This document shows positions 35,925-47,333 of a stretch of 64,000 nucleotides of DNA, piece after piece (position 1 is the stretch's first letter; each line of letters opens with the position of its first letter). The notes beneath the pieces are model-generated. The model did no database searches, was not told the DNA's origin, and saw nothing but the letters and a program-made list of their open reading frames with translations. Location of the stretch: NCBI GenBank assembly GCA_030159075.1, contig BROG01000042.1, positions 1,677,501-1,741,500 on the forward strand, read 5' to 3'. A program made the translations under genes and the position numbers. Source of the DNA: Atrina japonica (taxonomy: Eukaryota > Mollusca > Bivalvia > Pterioida > Pinnidae).

Positions 35925-37020
35925 GATACCAAGGTATAAATCATTAGGATGTTCAGGATATAGGTACAAATCTGGTGAAAACCGGACAAACACGGACCTC
36001 TTAAAATCAAGAGGTGGGATCAGGTGTCATGGAGGAGCAAGCATCCCCTGTCGACCGGTCACACACGTCGTGAGTCCACTGTCAAATTAAAATGAAATAT
36101 GCGAGGAACGAATTCTCGTCATAATTGGCACAGACGTCTCAACAACTGCCATCGAACAGGTAACTCAACATTTCACTTTGTGAAACAGAGTAGTCGCAAA
36201 CAAGAATATTATACCGACCGTAAATTTTGCGGAACGTTGACATCAAACTTGGTTTCGATATCCCTGTGATAATAATTTGTCAGTGAGTAGATTATCTCTG
36301 CCTATGAAATGTTGATATGTTGAACACGCCCTGACATATAAACCCCATGTGAGGGTGATTGCGGAATATTACTACATAAATGTGGAAAATTAACTATGGG
36401 GAAATCTGATATCGTCGCGTTTGTCGTTTGGCTTAGTTGTTAATTCCCCGTCTGTGTCTATAGTTAGTAAAATGCCTAAGTATGAAGCGTGTGTCTTTGA
36501 TTCTGTTGTATCTTTAATTTCTGGTTTGCTGGGATATATCGCATAGAGATATGACTGTATGAAAATTATTAATTGACAAAACGTCGTCGATATATCTAAA
36601 TGTCAAATTAAAGGACACCGCTTCTTCTTTTGATTCAGTAGTTACTGAATGTTTCATATCAATAAAGGAACAGGTCAGCCAATAAAGGGGCACAGTTGGT
36701 TCCCATAGGAATGCCGACAGTTTGTTGAAAGACAAACATAACAAATATAGTGTCTATTAGAAATGCCAGCATCTTTTTATACCAACTTCAGTGTATTTAG
36801 AATCAGAGTGGTGTTTGACAAAATAAGTATCATGATAACCAATCACTAGATATTTAAAATTTCGGGTACCACCTTTAGTGAAAAAAAAAACAACAGTTGT
36901 CTATGATGCTAAAAGGTTTCTCTTTTTATTTTTTATGTGGAATTGTTGTGTAAAGAGTAGAGAAGTCGTATGTTTTGAAACAGTGAATCTGAGAAAAAAA
37001 TTGTGCCTTCAAATTTTCCT
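35925..37020 (-). mobile_element. Penelope-like element copy in PLB-B intron
   Basis: It carries a complete 3' tail (35925-36280), then [17 protein letters not shown] and the GTNCAP-equivalent region near 36700, reaching motif A at about 36965. It is frameshifted and truncated at the 5' side. Confidence 0.85.
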
Positions 37021-37199
37021 AAAGTTGATTTGTGAAGATCAAGTCAAGGGTCGAATGCATATACAAATAGAAAAATCGAATTATTTTGCAAAGGAATAAT
37101 TGCCAAACTGGGTTTCGCAAGCAATTTTCACAAACTGTACAGTAAAATATATGTAGATAAAAATATATAAAACATTTCGGTATTTTTTTTTTTACGAAG

Positions 37200-37943
37200 A
37201 TTACCAAGTTTCCAATAAGCACGTGCGATTTGCAGTTAATATAATTCTATTCTTTTTACCATTTACGTTTTTTTCGTACATCATCATTTCATACCTAAAT
37301 CAGGAAAAGTTATTCTTTTCCGTCATTTCAAAACATTCGTTTCTGCAATTGTCCACGTGCCGGGTATATTGGGTGATCTCGACCCATTTTAAACTCGTTC
37401 CATCGCATTTTCGGCTTATCATTCTTGACGCATATGATCATGAACCGCCCGAGTTCAATGGACATGGCGGCACGATTGTAAAACATGAGGTTCATATAGT
37501 TTTTACAGTTATATTGTTTAGATTTTGGCAATGTCAACATTCAGGGTAACATTAAAGATTGGAAAAAAATCTTTATTCATATATTCATCCAATTTTCTTC
37601 AGGTATTTAAGATAGCGTTGAAAAGCACATATTTTACACAATACATTTTAATTCCAATAAAAGTAAATAAAAAATACATAATAATCGGCCGACTTTAACA
37701 TATGCCGATTGTGTCAAAGACCGAGATTGCTGATAAACCGAGCGCGTAAAGGACCGAGAACCCCCTGTCCGAATTAGGCCGCACATTTAATATGGCTTAA
37801 ATTCTAATAAAACAAATAACTTCGAAAAGATCTTTTACACCGTTTAACTTGTTTGATAATGTATTTGAACACACATTTTATCATATACCCGACTATATGT
37901 TAGAGGACAAAAATCATATTTGTGACAGCTTATATCGCTTTAA
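37200..37943 (+). mobile_element. TTAA-flanked DNA element copy, one end truncated
   Basis: It shares with 25383-25928 the cacgtgcc-gggtatat-gacccat block and the atggcggcacgatt block. It ends gtgacagcttatatcgct plus TTAA (37940-37943). The left terminus is missing. Confidence 0.75.
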
Positions 37944-38459
37944 ATCATGGTATTAAATTTACATATGTTGTTTAGCAAATAATATAGGATGATAAATGCC
38001 CGAGAACGCATAATTTAGAACACATGTTTTGGGACGGCAATACGTTTTGGTTCTGTTTTCTACAACAACTCAGCATTCATTACTTAATTGAACCCATGAT
38101 ATCTGGAAGGTAATTAAACATAATCTGATGATGAAATAACAACATATCTCCTAATTTCTTATATTTTAAATCACAGTAACCCTGTCTACTTAAACGAAGG
38201 ACAATTAAGGAACTGAACATTTTTATCTAAATTATTTATCCTTCATAAATACGAATGACATACCTGAGTGCCACAATAATAACACAGATCATTTATACCA
38301 ATAAATATCGTTATTACTTTCCAATCATTAGCATAGTCGATACCTTCTCTTTGTGATTTCATTCGCTTGATCAATTCAGTGGCTTGATTAGGTATCATTC
38401 TGTATGTTGAAAATGAATACAATACATGAATATATAACATTTGTATTTTAATTACTTAT

Positions 38460-39340
38460 ATCACCACCATGGTGCATTATTTAATATTAACCTATATATT
38501 GTACTGAACAATATGATATTGACACATGCCACTTACCCTTAATATTCACAAGTGATACAGAAAGGAAAGAGCAATGTATTTTTATTGTATTTCAATATCT
38601 AACAAAACCAGTCCATTTAAATACCATATAACCTTAGAGTAGTATAGTGTGATCCATTTGACAACACGTATCATGGTTTGCCCAACATGGTTTTCCTCGA
38701 CGGGGTAACAAAATTAGAATGAAAAAAAGTAAAGTTAGACGTTCCCCATGGCAGTACCTCAAATCTTGACCCATCACATCACGAGATGTCAAATAGAGTT
38801 AAAAATAAAGATATGAAAAAATCACATTGCGGTGGTATCTCTTATCTCTACATTGATCAGTCAGTAAGGTTGGACCACATCCTTTGTTGAATGAGTCATC
38901 CCGAAGGGAATGATTCAATTTTAACGAGATACGTGTTTAGATATCGAGACTCGATTCATAGAACTGAAGTCAACTGCTTTACCGGAAGAGAATTGCGTTC
39001 AACACATCCTGTTTAAAATATATTTTGCAAGTATTTTTTTTTTATAAATTCTACTCTCCAACCATAAGCATTACTGCAAGGATTATCATTCATGAAAAGG
39101 ATAACATCCGTTTTTCGTTGCTGTAACTATCGCCCAAAGCAAAAATCGATAACGTGTATATTGTGTATCAGAGTAATAAAAAAATCAAAATCAATTGTTC
39201 TGTACATCAATGGAATACCGGCTTAGGCAAAAATAGATAACGTATAGTTTGACCACGATAGAATGTAAACAGAAGATTGATATTGGGTATTGAATTTCAA
39301 CAGATTTTATTAATTGTTGACGATTATGATAAAATATATA
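38460..39340. other. PLB-B intron, no repeat family recognised
   Basis: AT-rich sequence between the exons 38264-38399 and 39347-39455. A short imperfect inverted repeat (tgaatgagtcatcccg...aatgattca) lies near 38888. Confidence 0.4.
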
Positions 39341-40376
39341 ACTTACGATGACATAGCTCCGCTCACTGCAACGTTTAAATGGGAATTTCTATTTCTGCTT
39401 AGTCCAAACCCAACAGAGAAACCTTTCAGCCTAGGACTGTATATCCGAATTATATCTGAAATTCAAATTTTGTCAATTATTTCGTGTTTTATATCTTTTG
39501 TTGAATTCCTATTTTTAACATTTTTATTTTGGAAATGACGATAAAAAGAAAAGGGATATAAGAAATTTATGATATAAGGAAACTGCCTTTATATGGATGG
39601 AATGAACGAGGCAATATTTGCTATTGATGAATAATTTTGTAAAACTATTTTATCTTTCCTACACATGAACGCTATTTGCTTCTGAAAATATGAAGCTAGC
39701 TACACTTAACATGATTATAATTGTGTAAGACTCATTATGTGCTTACCAAAGTAAATGTACTTAGGTCGGAAAAATCATGGGGTTTAAAACAAATATTATA
39801 AACATCTGGTATTGATGCGTTTTTTTTCAAAAATAATTCACCAAACGTTAATAGTGATAAACTTGATTCTGTATAGAAGCTATTAGTAAAAATAAGTTGT
39901 CGATTCACCGCCGGGATAAACGACAGACAATCCAGGTTGATTTGATAAAACTACTGTGTGTCCCAGTAAAACTAGTGTTTATCACTGAGGTTTACAGTAA
40001 CGTGAATAAGAGTTTTCCTACGTGTCTGGTTATATTACCATAATTGCATAATTGCGACGTTTTACGAAAAAAGCACTTTCCGGTTTTGATGAGACAAACA
40101 GTAATATGTTTACTAAATTATTCCACACGATTACACATCAAAATATTAAAAAAACTAAAGACTTAAGTGAGATTTTGTGGTCACAAAATCAACATACTTG
40201 GAAGGGTTATATGTTCCTGTATGGTACCATCTCCTCCAATGCTATAAAATAAAACAATAAAGTCATTGTATAATTGTTAACATACAATGGTAAACTCTAT
40301 CATATTGTATTTTAGAAATTAGAACTAAGGAACGTATTGCTATATTTGAGGGTATAGTGTTAATCATAGTACATAC

Positions 40377-40449
40377 CTAAAAGACATACCTCTATCATCC
40401 CTCATGCTTCTATATGCCTCGTATTTCTAGCGGTAATACCAAATCCTGC
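40377..40449 (-). pseudogene. PLB-B exon with one-base deletion
   Basis: The upstream frame reads AGFGITARN, then hits TGA. The +1 frame reads YEAYRSMRDDRGMSF, matching the RGMSF end of PLB-C exon 61421-61485. The switch lies at an AGAAAT run. The length of 73 bases cannot fit both flanking phases. Confidence 0.8.
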
Positions 40450-40494
40450 CTAAATAAGATATTAAAATTATATATAGATATATAGTCAAGAAGA

Positions 40495-41626
40495 AAATCG
40501 ATAATCAAAACTCAAGTTCATTATAACACGACGAATTAGATGTGTAAATGGTCTCAACATGAAGAACAATTGCGAATCCCAAACGGGATAAGACCAGGTG
40601 TCCGGAAGGAGTCAGCGTCTTCTGCTTGCATGCCACACACGTCGCAAACGTTCGATGGAAATACTTCTAGTCAAATGCGGTGAAAAGGTCAAACTTGGTG
40701 ATAAGGTCAAGTTCGGTGAAAAGCACAATTGTTGAAAGGGAGTCACTGTCTGTGGCCGTGCTCAAGAATACTATCTAATATTTCTGAGAGGGGGACTTCA
40801 TAATGTTTAACAAGATCCCCGTATCGACCATAAAACTTCTTAAACGACGACTCCAAGCGTTCAACAACATAATCTTGTGTAAGTAGTTTATTGGCAGGTC
40901 GTTTAGCTCTCAGAATAAAACATTCATAAGAAGAGCATGCCCTGGCATAACGTTAAGTTGTGAAATGAAAACGCCATAGGCAGGAGAAGATGGAATATTA
41001 CTAATTAGAAACGGGAAGTTGGTGATATGGAAATTGAAATCGTCTCGTTTGTCATAGAGGGATGTTTGAAATTGACATTTTTTGTCCAATCGACAGGAGT
41101 AAATCTAGGTAAGAAGCAGATGTGTTGCTCCCTGTCGTCTCATTGATCTCTAGCTCAACAGGATACATCTGGCCGAGGTAATTCTGAAATCCTGAATTAT
41201 TTATGGACAGAACATCGTCGATATACCTGTAAGTAAAATTGTACCGAGATGCTAACTGTTTGTTTCCTTTGGAGAGCAGATACTGTATAAATTCCGCTTC
41301 ATATGAATACAAAAATTTGTCAGCTAAGAGAGGTACCCATTTCCCCGCAAAAACCACGAAGATGTTGTCTACTAGAAACCCAGCATCTTGATAATATCGT
41401 CTTCCTGTGTACCAGTTATTGGAATCAGAGTGTTCCTTGACAAAATAAGGTTTTTCATGACCTAACACTAAATATTTATATCTGCGATTTCCATTTTTGT
41501 ATACAAAAGAGTTTTGTATAATAAATGTTAACTGTTTTTGAGTTTTTGATGAGGAATTGTTGTGTAAAGGGTCGAAAAATCAAAAGACTTGATGCTTATA
41601 ATACGATTAAAGCTTAGTGACAAAAT

Positions 41627-41630
<4 letters not shown>
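40495..41630 (-). mobile_element. Penelope-like element, family B
   Basis: A second, distinct family. The minus strand shows WVPLLADKFLYSYEAEFIQY, then [20 protein letters not shown] and SYLDLLLSI, with its own 3' tail (40495-40870). The 5' side stops at a GA microsatellite (41632-41698). Confidence 0.85.

Positions 41631-41631
<1 letters not shown>

Positions 41632-41698
<67 letters not shown>
41632..41698. repeat. (GA)n microsatellite
   Basis: Pure GA run directly beside the 5' limit of the family B copy. Confidence 0.97.
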
Positions 41699-41700
<2 letters not shown>

Positions 41701-42779
41701 TTATTTATTTACAATAATTCACATAGTAATGTACAAACCAAACACAACTGGATAAAGAAAAGACAGCTAGGATCATGGATCAACACTCAATCGATCCGCC
41801 GAGAAGTTGGTAGGTATTATGGAATTATGGAGCATAGGAATTATGTTGGGACACATAATATCGGCAAAGGAGGTCCTTAGATCGACTTTGAAATGTCTTG
41901 AATTCCTACCAGACTCCTCAAATCTCTGCGATTCCAACATATCACTTCTATATTTGCTTCTGTATATAACGATCGCGCGTCGACCAGAAACCATGGAAAT
42001 ATCTCAGGTTTGGCCATTTTAAGATTAAATGAGTTATTTTATATTTTGTTCACCGCCCGTGTAAATTTCAGTCTTAATGGATTATGGAATATCAGAAAAT
42101 GACATAAGTTACAGTTCTACATATATAGTATAGATTATTTTACCGTGATGGAATCCCCAATAGCTCCCACAACTGCTACGTTCATTGGCGACAAGTTGTG
42201 AACTAAAAATAAATGTAATTTCAAAATATAACTATGTTTATCATTTATGCTGATATAAATCTGTTTTTTTCTTATATATTACTTTTTAGCTTTAATAACT
42301 ACACATAGAAATAAGAACTTGAAATAATCATATGTTTTTACCTGTGATATTTCGATCTGGTACAATGTATCTTTGACATGGAAAGGTGATTCCTGAAAAT
42401 TTGTTTCGACATATTAATTTGGGGACATTTTTGTTTGCATTGGTTCATTCAAAATTATAGATTGGTAATATCAACCTATAGTAACATTATGGAATATGAA
42501 ATATTTTCAAAGAAGTAAACCAATATAATGTTACACAGTTACAGAAATATTTTTTTACCGTCTACCCATTTTACTGCATCAAATGTATTGCCTGACAAAT
42601 TCTTAGCTTAGAACCAAATCTTTTATTATTTTCCTTAAAGTAAATAAACTTTTTTGCACGCACTTAATGTTTTTTGGATAGTATCTCGTCGTATTGTTAA
42701 AGTTCGATACCAGTTAGTTAATAAATCAGTTGAGGGAAACAACCAGCGCACAGATCTAAGGTAAAAGGAAGAAGTATCA

Positions 42780-43880
42780 ATGGACAATCGAAACTCTAAG
42801 TCCATTAGAACACAACTAATCAAATACACAAATGGTCTCAACATAAAGAACAATTGCGAATCCCAAATAGGATATGACCAGGTGTCCGGAAGTAGTCAGC
42901 GTACTCTGCCAACATGCCACACCCGTCGCAAATGCTGCATGGAAAAATCTCTGGAGTTCCGTAAAAAGGTTAAGTTCGGCGAAAATGTCATCAGTTTTAG
43001 ATATGATAGGCGAAAGGAAGTCACTGTATATGGCCATGTTCGAGAATACTATCCAGTATTCCTGAGAGGGGTACTTCATTTTGTTTAACAAGATCCCCGT
43101 ATCCATCATAAAACATGGCAACCTTGGGTAAGTAGTTTGTTGGGGAGTCGTCTGGGCTCTCAGAATAAAACATTCATAAGAGGATCATGCAATGGCATAA
43201 TGTATAAGCTGTGAAAGGAAAACGCCATTGACAGGAGAAGACGGAATATTACTACTTAGGAACGGGAAGTTCGTGATATGGAAATTGACATAGTTGCGTT
43301 TGTCATAAAGGGTGTGAAATTGACCGTTCTTCCCAATCGACAGGAGTAAATCTAGGTAAGAAGCAGATGTTGATCTCAAGTTCAACATGATACATCTGGC
43401 CGAGGTAATTCTGAAATTCTGGATTATTTATAGACAGGACGTCGTCGATGTACCTGTAAGTAAAATGGAACCAAGATGCGAACTGCTTATTTCCTGTGGA
43501 GAGCAGATGCCATAAAAACTCCGCTTCATATGAATATTAAAATATGTCAGTCAAGAGAGGTGCAGAATAGGTACCCATTGGAATGCCATATCATTTGACC
43601 GTCCTTTCCAATCGACAGGAGTAAATCTAGGTAAGAAGCAGATGTGTTGCTCTCTGTTGATCTCAAACTCAACAGGATACATCTGACCGAGGTAATTCTG
43701 AAATTCTGAATTATGTATAAACAAGACGCCGTCGATATACGTGTAAGTAAAATTGAACCCAGATGCTAAATGTTTATTTCCTTTGAAGCGTAGAGACTGT
43801 ATTAATTCCACTTCATATGAATACAAAAAGATGTCAGCCAAGAGAGGTGCACAATTGGTACCCATTGGAATACCACATCA
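42780..43880 (-). mobile_element. Penelope-like element, family B, with internal duplication
   Basis: 3' tail at 42780-43130, then RT C-terminal region. The SYLDLLLSI to YIDDVL segment occurs twice (43300-43520 and 43600-43790), as do two MGTNCAPLLAD-like stretches (around 43555 and 43850). Partly deleted and frameshifted. Confidence 0.85.
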
Positions 43881-44343
43881 GTTACTTATCTGATCTATTA
43901 TATTCATTAATCTGTCGGCATCAAGTTGTGTCATAACATAATTGTATCTAGTTGAGAATTGAATTTCTGGAACCAATTATTTGTGTATATATCGTCATGA
44001 TTCAATTATGCAATAGATAATTTATACTCTCGCTGATTGGCTAGGGTAAAGCGGTCAGAGGATGTGACATCCCATATAAGGAAAGATTTACTACTCCTCA
44101 GATTGTCAGCCAATTATATCTGAAGTGTAGTGAGATTTTCATTATATGAAATGTCACATCTTTTGACGCTTTACTGTATTTCGCTGAAATTTCAGCTTTC
44201 CAACGGAATTTCGTCAATATCTCCATTAATACGATGGTATTTTCATTGATATTCGTGATACAGAACTGTAAAACGTATAACAGAGACAAAACATATCATA
44301 AAACAATATTCTGGTTATCTTTGACCATATAATTCCTACTTAC

Positions 44344-44365
44344 GGTAAGGTTGCCAGTCATCGAC
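44344..44365 (-). CDS. PLB-B 22-base micro-exon
   Basis: Flanked by ccacacag and gtaagt, it encodes VDDWQPY plus one base. That base makes the following 51-base exon read RITFPCQRYIVPDRNIT. The paralogs have instead a 52-base exon in phase 0 at this point. Confidence 0.6.
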
Positions 44366-44827
44366 CTGTGTGGAAACGATAATAAAACACAGTCTGTAAC
44401 TGAAACATACAATATTTGACCGACATGAGATTAATGAAGTGAAATAAACTTTGGAAAAGGCTTCAGTATAGTACAAAATGCCATGGTGAGTTTACTGTAA
44501 ATTGGAAAATTAAATACATGTTGATATTATTCTGTATATACGATTTTGTGTCTGAGTAGGAAAACACAATATTGATAGAGACTTCAATAACGAACTCGTT
44601 TCCACTATTAATTTGAAAACACCACTATTTTGTACCGCCGGTGTCATGTAGAAAAGTGACCCACATAGAAAAACTACCCGGTTGTTGTAGAAAATTTACC
44701 AATACCTTTAGAAAAATGACCTGGGCTCTGGGTCAAGTTTCTACGGATTTACAAAAGTGCCCAAACAAAGAGAATATAAATTATGAGTGTTTTGACACGC
44801 AGATACCACTTCAAGTTATGGAATCAT

Positions 44828-44990
44828 TGCATGGCTCAGTGATTGAGATCTTTGATTGATAACCACAGCCTCTCATCTCCTAGATGTAGGTTCGAATCCT
44901 GCTCGGGGCAATTAAATTGTCATAAGACTTTTCTCCGTCTAATTCAAGAAAGTCGCAGGTTTTGGTTAAAAAATTTCAATGGTTCACCAT
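44828..44990 (+). mobile_element. tRNA-derived SINE-like sequence
   Basis: It has a box A-like tggctcagtgattgag and a box B-like ggttcgaatcctgctcgggg, spaced as in a class II tRNA with a long variable arm. Unrelated sequence without a tRNA 3' end follows. Not a functional tRNA. Confidence 0.5.
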
Positions 44991-44999
44991 CTATTTAAT

Positions 45000-46860
45000 A
45001 ATAATATTAGGATGCTGATACTTTGCTCATAGGTTATAAAGGGATCGAACATTAATGTTGGATAGTAAAACTGGAAAAAATATTTTGATTTTTTTTTATA
45101 TTTATAATGGTTTCACCGGTAGGGTACATGTATTGATTCATCAATACTCTCAGAATGCTTGTTTTCATTCTCAAACGGTAGATTTTAACTTAACAACCAT
45201 GCATACACAAACTGAAAGACATATGTCATTGGTCCATGAAAACAAGATTTTAAAACATGTACCAAGTTTTGGTCTATTTTGCGGGTTGGGGTTATGGGTC
45301 CTATTCTTTTTTCATTTGCAAATGCTATTGTGCGGCTTCTTAAACCTGGGATAACTGATTTTTAAAAAATAATAAGCCACTGGTTCTAGTGAAGAAGTCG
45401 AAAATGTTTCTAACAAAATTATTCGAAAACTTATATCGTGTACTTTTTTAGGTGCCTGTGACCTTGACCTCGTTTATGAACATACATGTAATTTGTTTTC
45501 ATTCACAAACTTTTTTTTTAATTCTTTATTTTCAAGTCACTTTTCTTCAGTACATAACAGAAACATGACATGACATTCACAAAAACATCAACACAAATAT
45601 ACATATATGTAAAGGTATTAACACAAAATGAAAGGCTGATGATATATTTACATCTTTCTTAGACTGTAAAAATAAGTAAACCTCCATGTATTACTATTTA
45701 CAGTTATTTAAAATAATGACAGTATATTGTGTAGTCCAATTTTGTTTCTTCAATCCTAAGATTTTGTAGTTTTCAACAGCCGCCGTATACAATTTTTTTT
45801 ATTTTCTATGAATGAGGAAGAACTTGAAAAATTATACAACATTGAGTAGTATACAGAATGAAAAAGGTTATAAAGATGTGTGAGGTGGTAGAACAGACGA
45901 AAACAAGAATACATGTACATGCTAATGATGCCATGTATACATAAACAGATTTTCCCTAAAAGTTGAGCTTTATTTAGGGCTTACATGATTTTATTATAAT
46001 TCTTTTTTTTTTACAAAACTACAATATACAATTATAAATAAATGAGACTTTACTATTTCAATTTATAAAAAATAAATTATGTATTTCTTTTAAATTTAGG
46101 ATGACCGTTGTCTGAAATATGAAATTGTACATATATTATACATGTAATTAAATACCTATAGTCTGTCCCAAGTCATTTTTGTCCGTTGGTTTTGACTGAT
46201 TAAAGTAAAATGGTTGATACCTACCACTTAAATTTAAGGTAGCGGTCTTCTATACATACTCCATTAATTATCCATGTCCATGACAAATAAAAATTAATCC
46301 GTTTTGTACTAGATATTCGCACTCAAATTATTTTACATAATGTAATGGCGGCCATCTTTCGAAGTGTGAGAGCGGAAGTAAAAGAAAGGGAATGTTTATT
46401 GGCCATACTGATTTAGCCTGGCTCACTGATCTGTTAAGAAACAATCACTGATTCCTTACGACAATAATATATATTGGGAGCTATTCCCCTTCATATAACT
46501 CTTGTCAAGAGAGGCGCGAGAATATTGATGATTACTTACATGACCCAATTATTTGACATCGCATGGATAACACAGAGATTCCCGTAGGAAGAGTATTTTC
46601 AAAAATTGAAGCGACCAAACAAAGAAAAAAGTATGTAGAAGTGATATAAGATAAACTTTTTTTTTTTAATTATATCAGTTAAATATTTTTATTTTGACGA
46701 TTGGTTGCTTTACAAATTCATTTTGAAATTCATGACCTACTATGTCACAGACTATAGTATTATGGGCACACACTTGTACATACACTTATCTATATATAAA
46801 CATTCATGTGTACATGTACTAACATGTAAATATTTATTTTTTGGAAGTTCAGTTGCATAT
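45000..46860. other. No gene seen; possible LINE 3' UTR
   Basis: On the minus strand AATAAA (45525-45530) is followed by a short A-run (T9 at 45511-45519), which could be the 3' end of the LINE whose ORF stops at 46871. Otherwise AT-rich and unassigned. Confidence 0.35.
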
Positions 46861-46984
46861 TGGAGATATGCTATAATTGGGTTAATCTTTCCCATTTCTT
46901 CCACTCCTCTTCAAATTTATTCTTAAATGTATTATCTTTGCCATTAGCAATACATTTTTGAACTGTATAATTTTCTTTGATAGA

Positions 46985-47333
46985 ATATAAAAATCTCAGA
47001 TACCAAAGTATAAATCAATAGGATGTCCAGGACATAGATACAAATCCGGTAAAAAATGGACAAACACGGACCTCTGGAAACCAAGAGGTGGGATCAGGTG
47101 CCATGGAGGAGTAAGCATCCCCTGTCGACCGGTCACACCCGCCGTGAGTCCACAGTCAAGTCCAATGAAACACGTGAGGAGTGTATCCTCGTCACAATTG
47201 GTACAGACGTCTCAACAACCGCCAACGAAAAGGCAACTCAACATTTCACTTAGTGAAACAGAGTAGTCGCAAACAAGACTATTATACCGACCATAAAATT
47301 TGCGGAACGTTGACATTAAACGCGGTTCTATAA
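46985..47333 (-). mobile_element. Penelope-like 3' end nested in the LINE
   Basis: It contains the 3' tail only, 5'-truncated at gacattaaacgcgg. LINE coding sequence continues on both sides (LNKNALIE on one, YSIKENYTVQK on the other). Confidence 0.88.

Larger units (their letters stand above)
30001..44365 (-). pseudogene. PLB-B: damaged phospholipase B1-like paralog
   Basis: Recognised exons in transcription order: 44344-44365, 42342-42392, 42144-42202, 40377-40449, 40198-40241, 39347-39455, 38264-38399, 34948-35102, 33182-33362 and 30001-30217. Motifs include [31 protein letters not shown] (GIND in place of GGND), [17 protein letters not shown], and a membrane segment TYIGLVVIVLSLSLDFY. Three defects are seen. 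Exon 40377-40449 is 73 bases instead of 65-type phase and shifts frame. The terminal exon has one base too many at an AAAA run, giving an early TGA. The two exons carrying DCFH and NQPVGHK in the paralogs are not found between 30217 and 33182, where Penelope-like DNA sits. Assembly indels could explain the frameshifts but not the missing exons. The 5' end is unresolved. Confidence 0.75.

Noticed and set aside
44828..44915. Functional tRNA gene with long variable arm
   Set aside because: The promoter boxes look tRNA-like, but no matching acceptor stem was seen. A SINE head is more likely.
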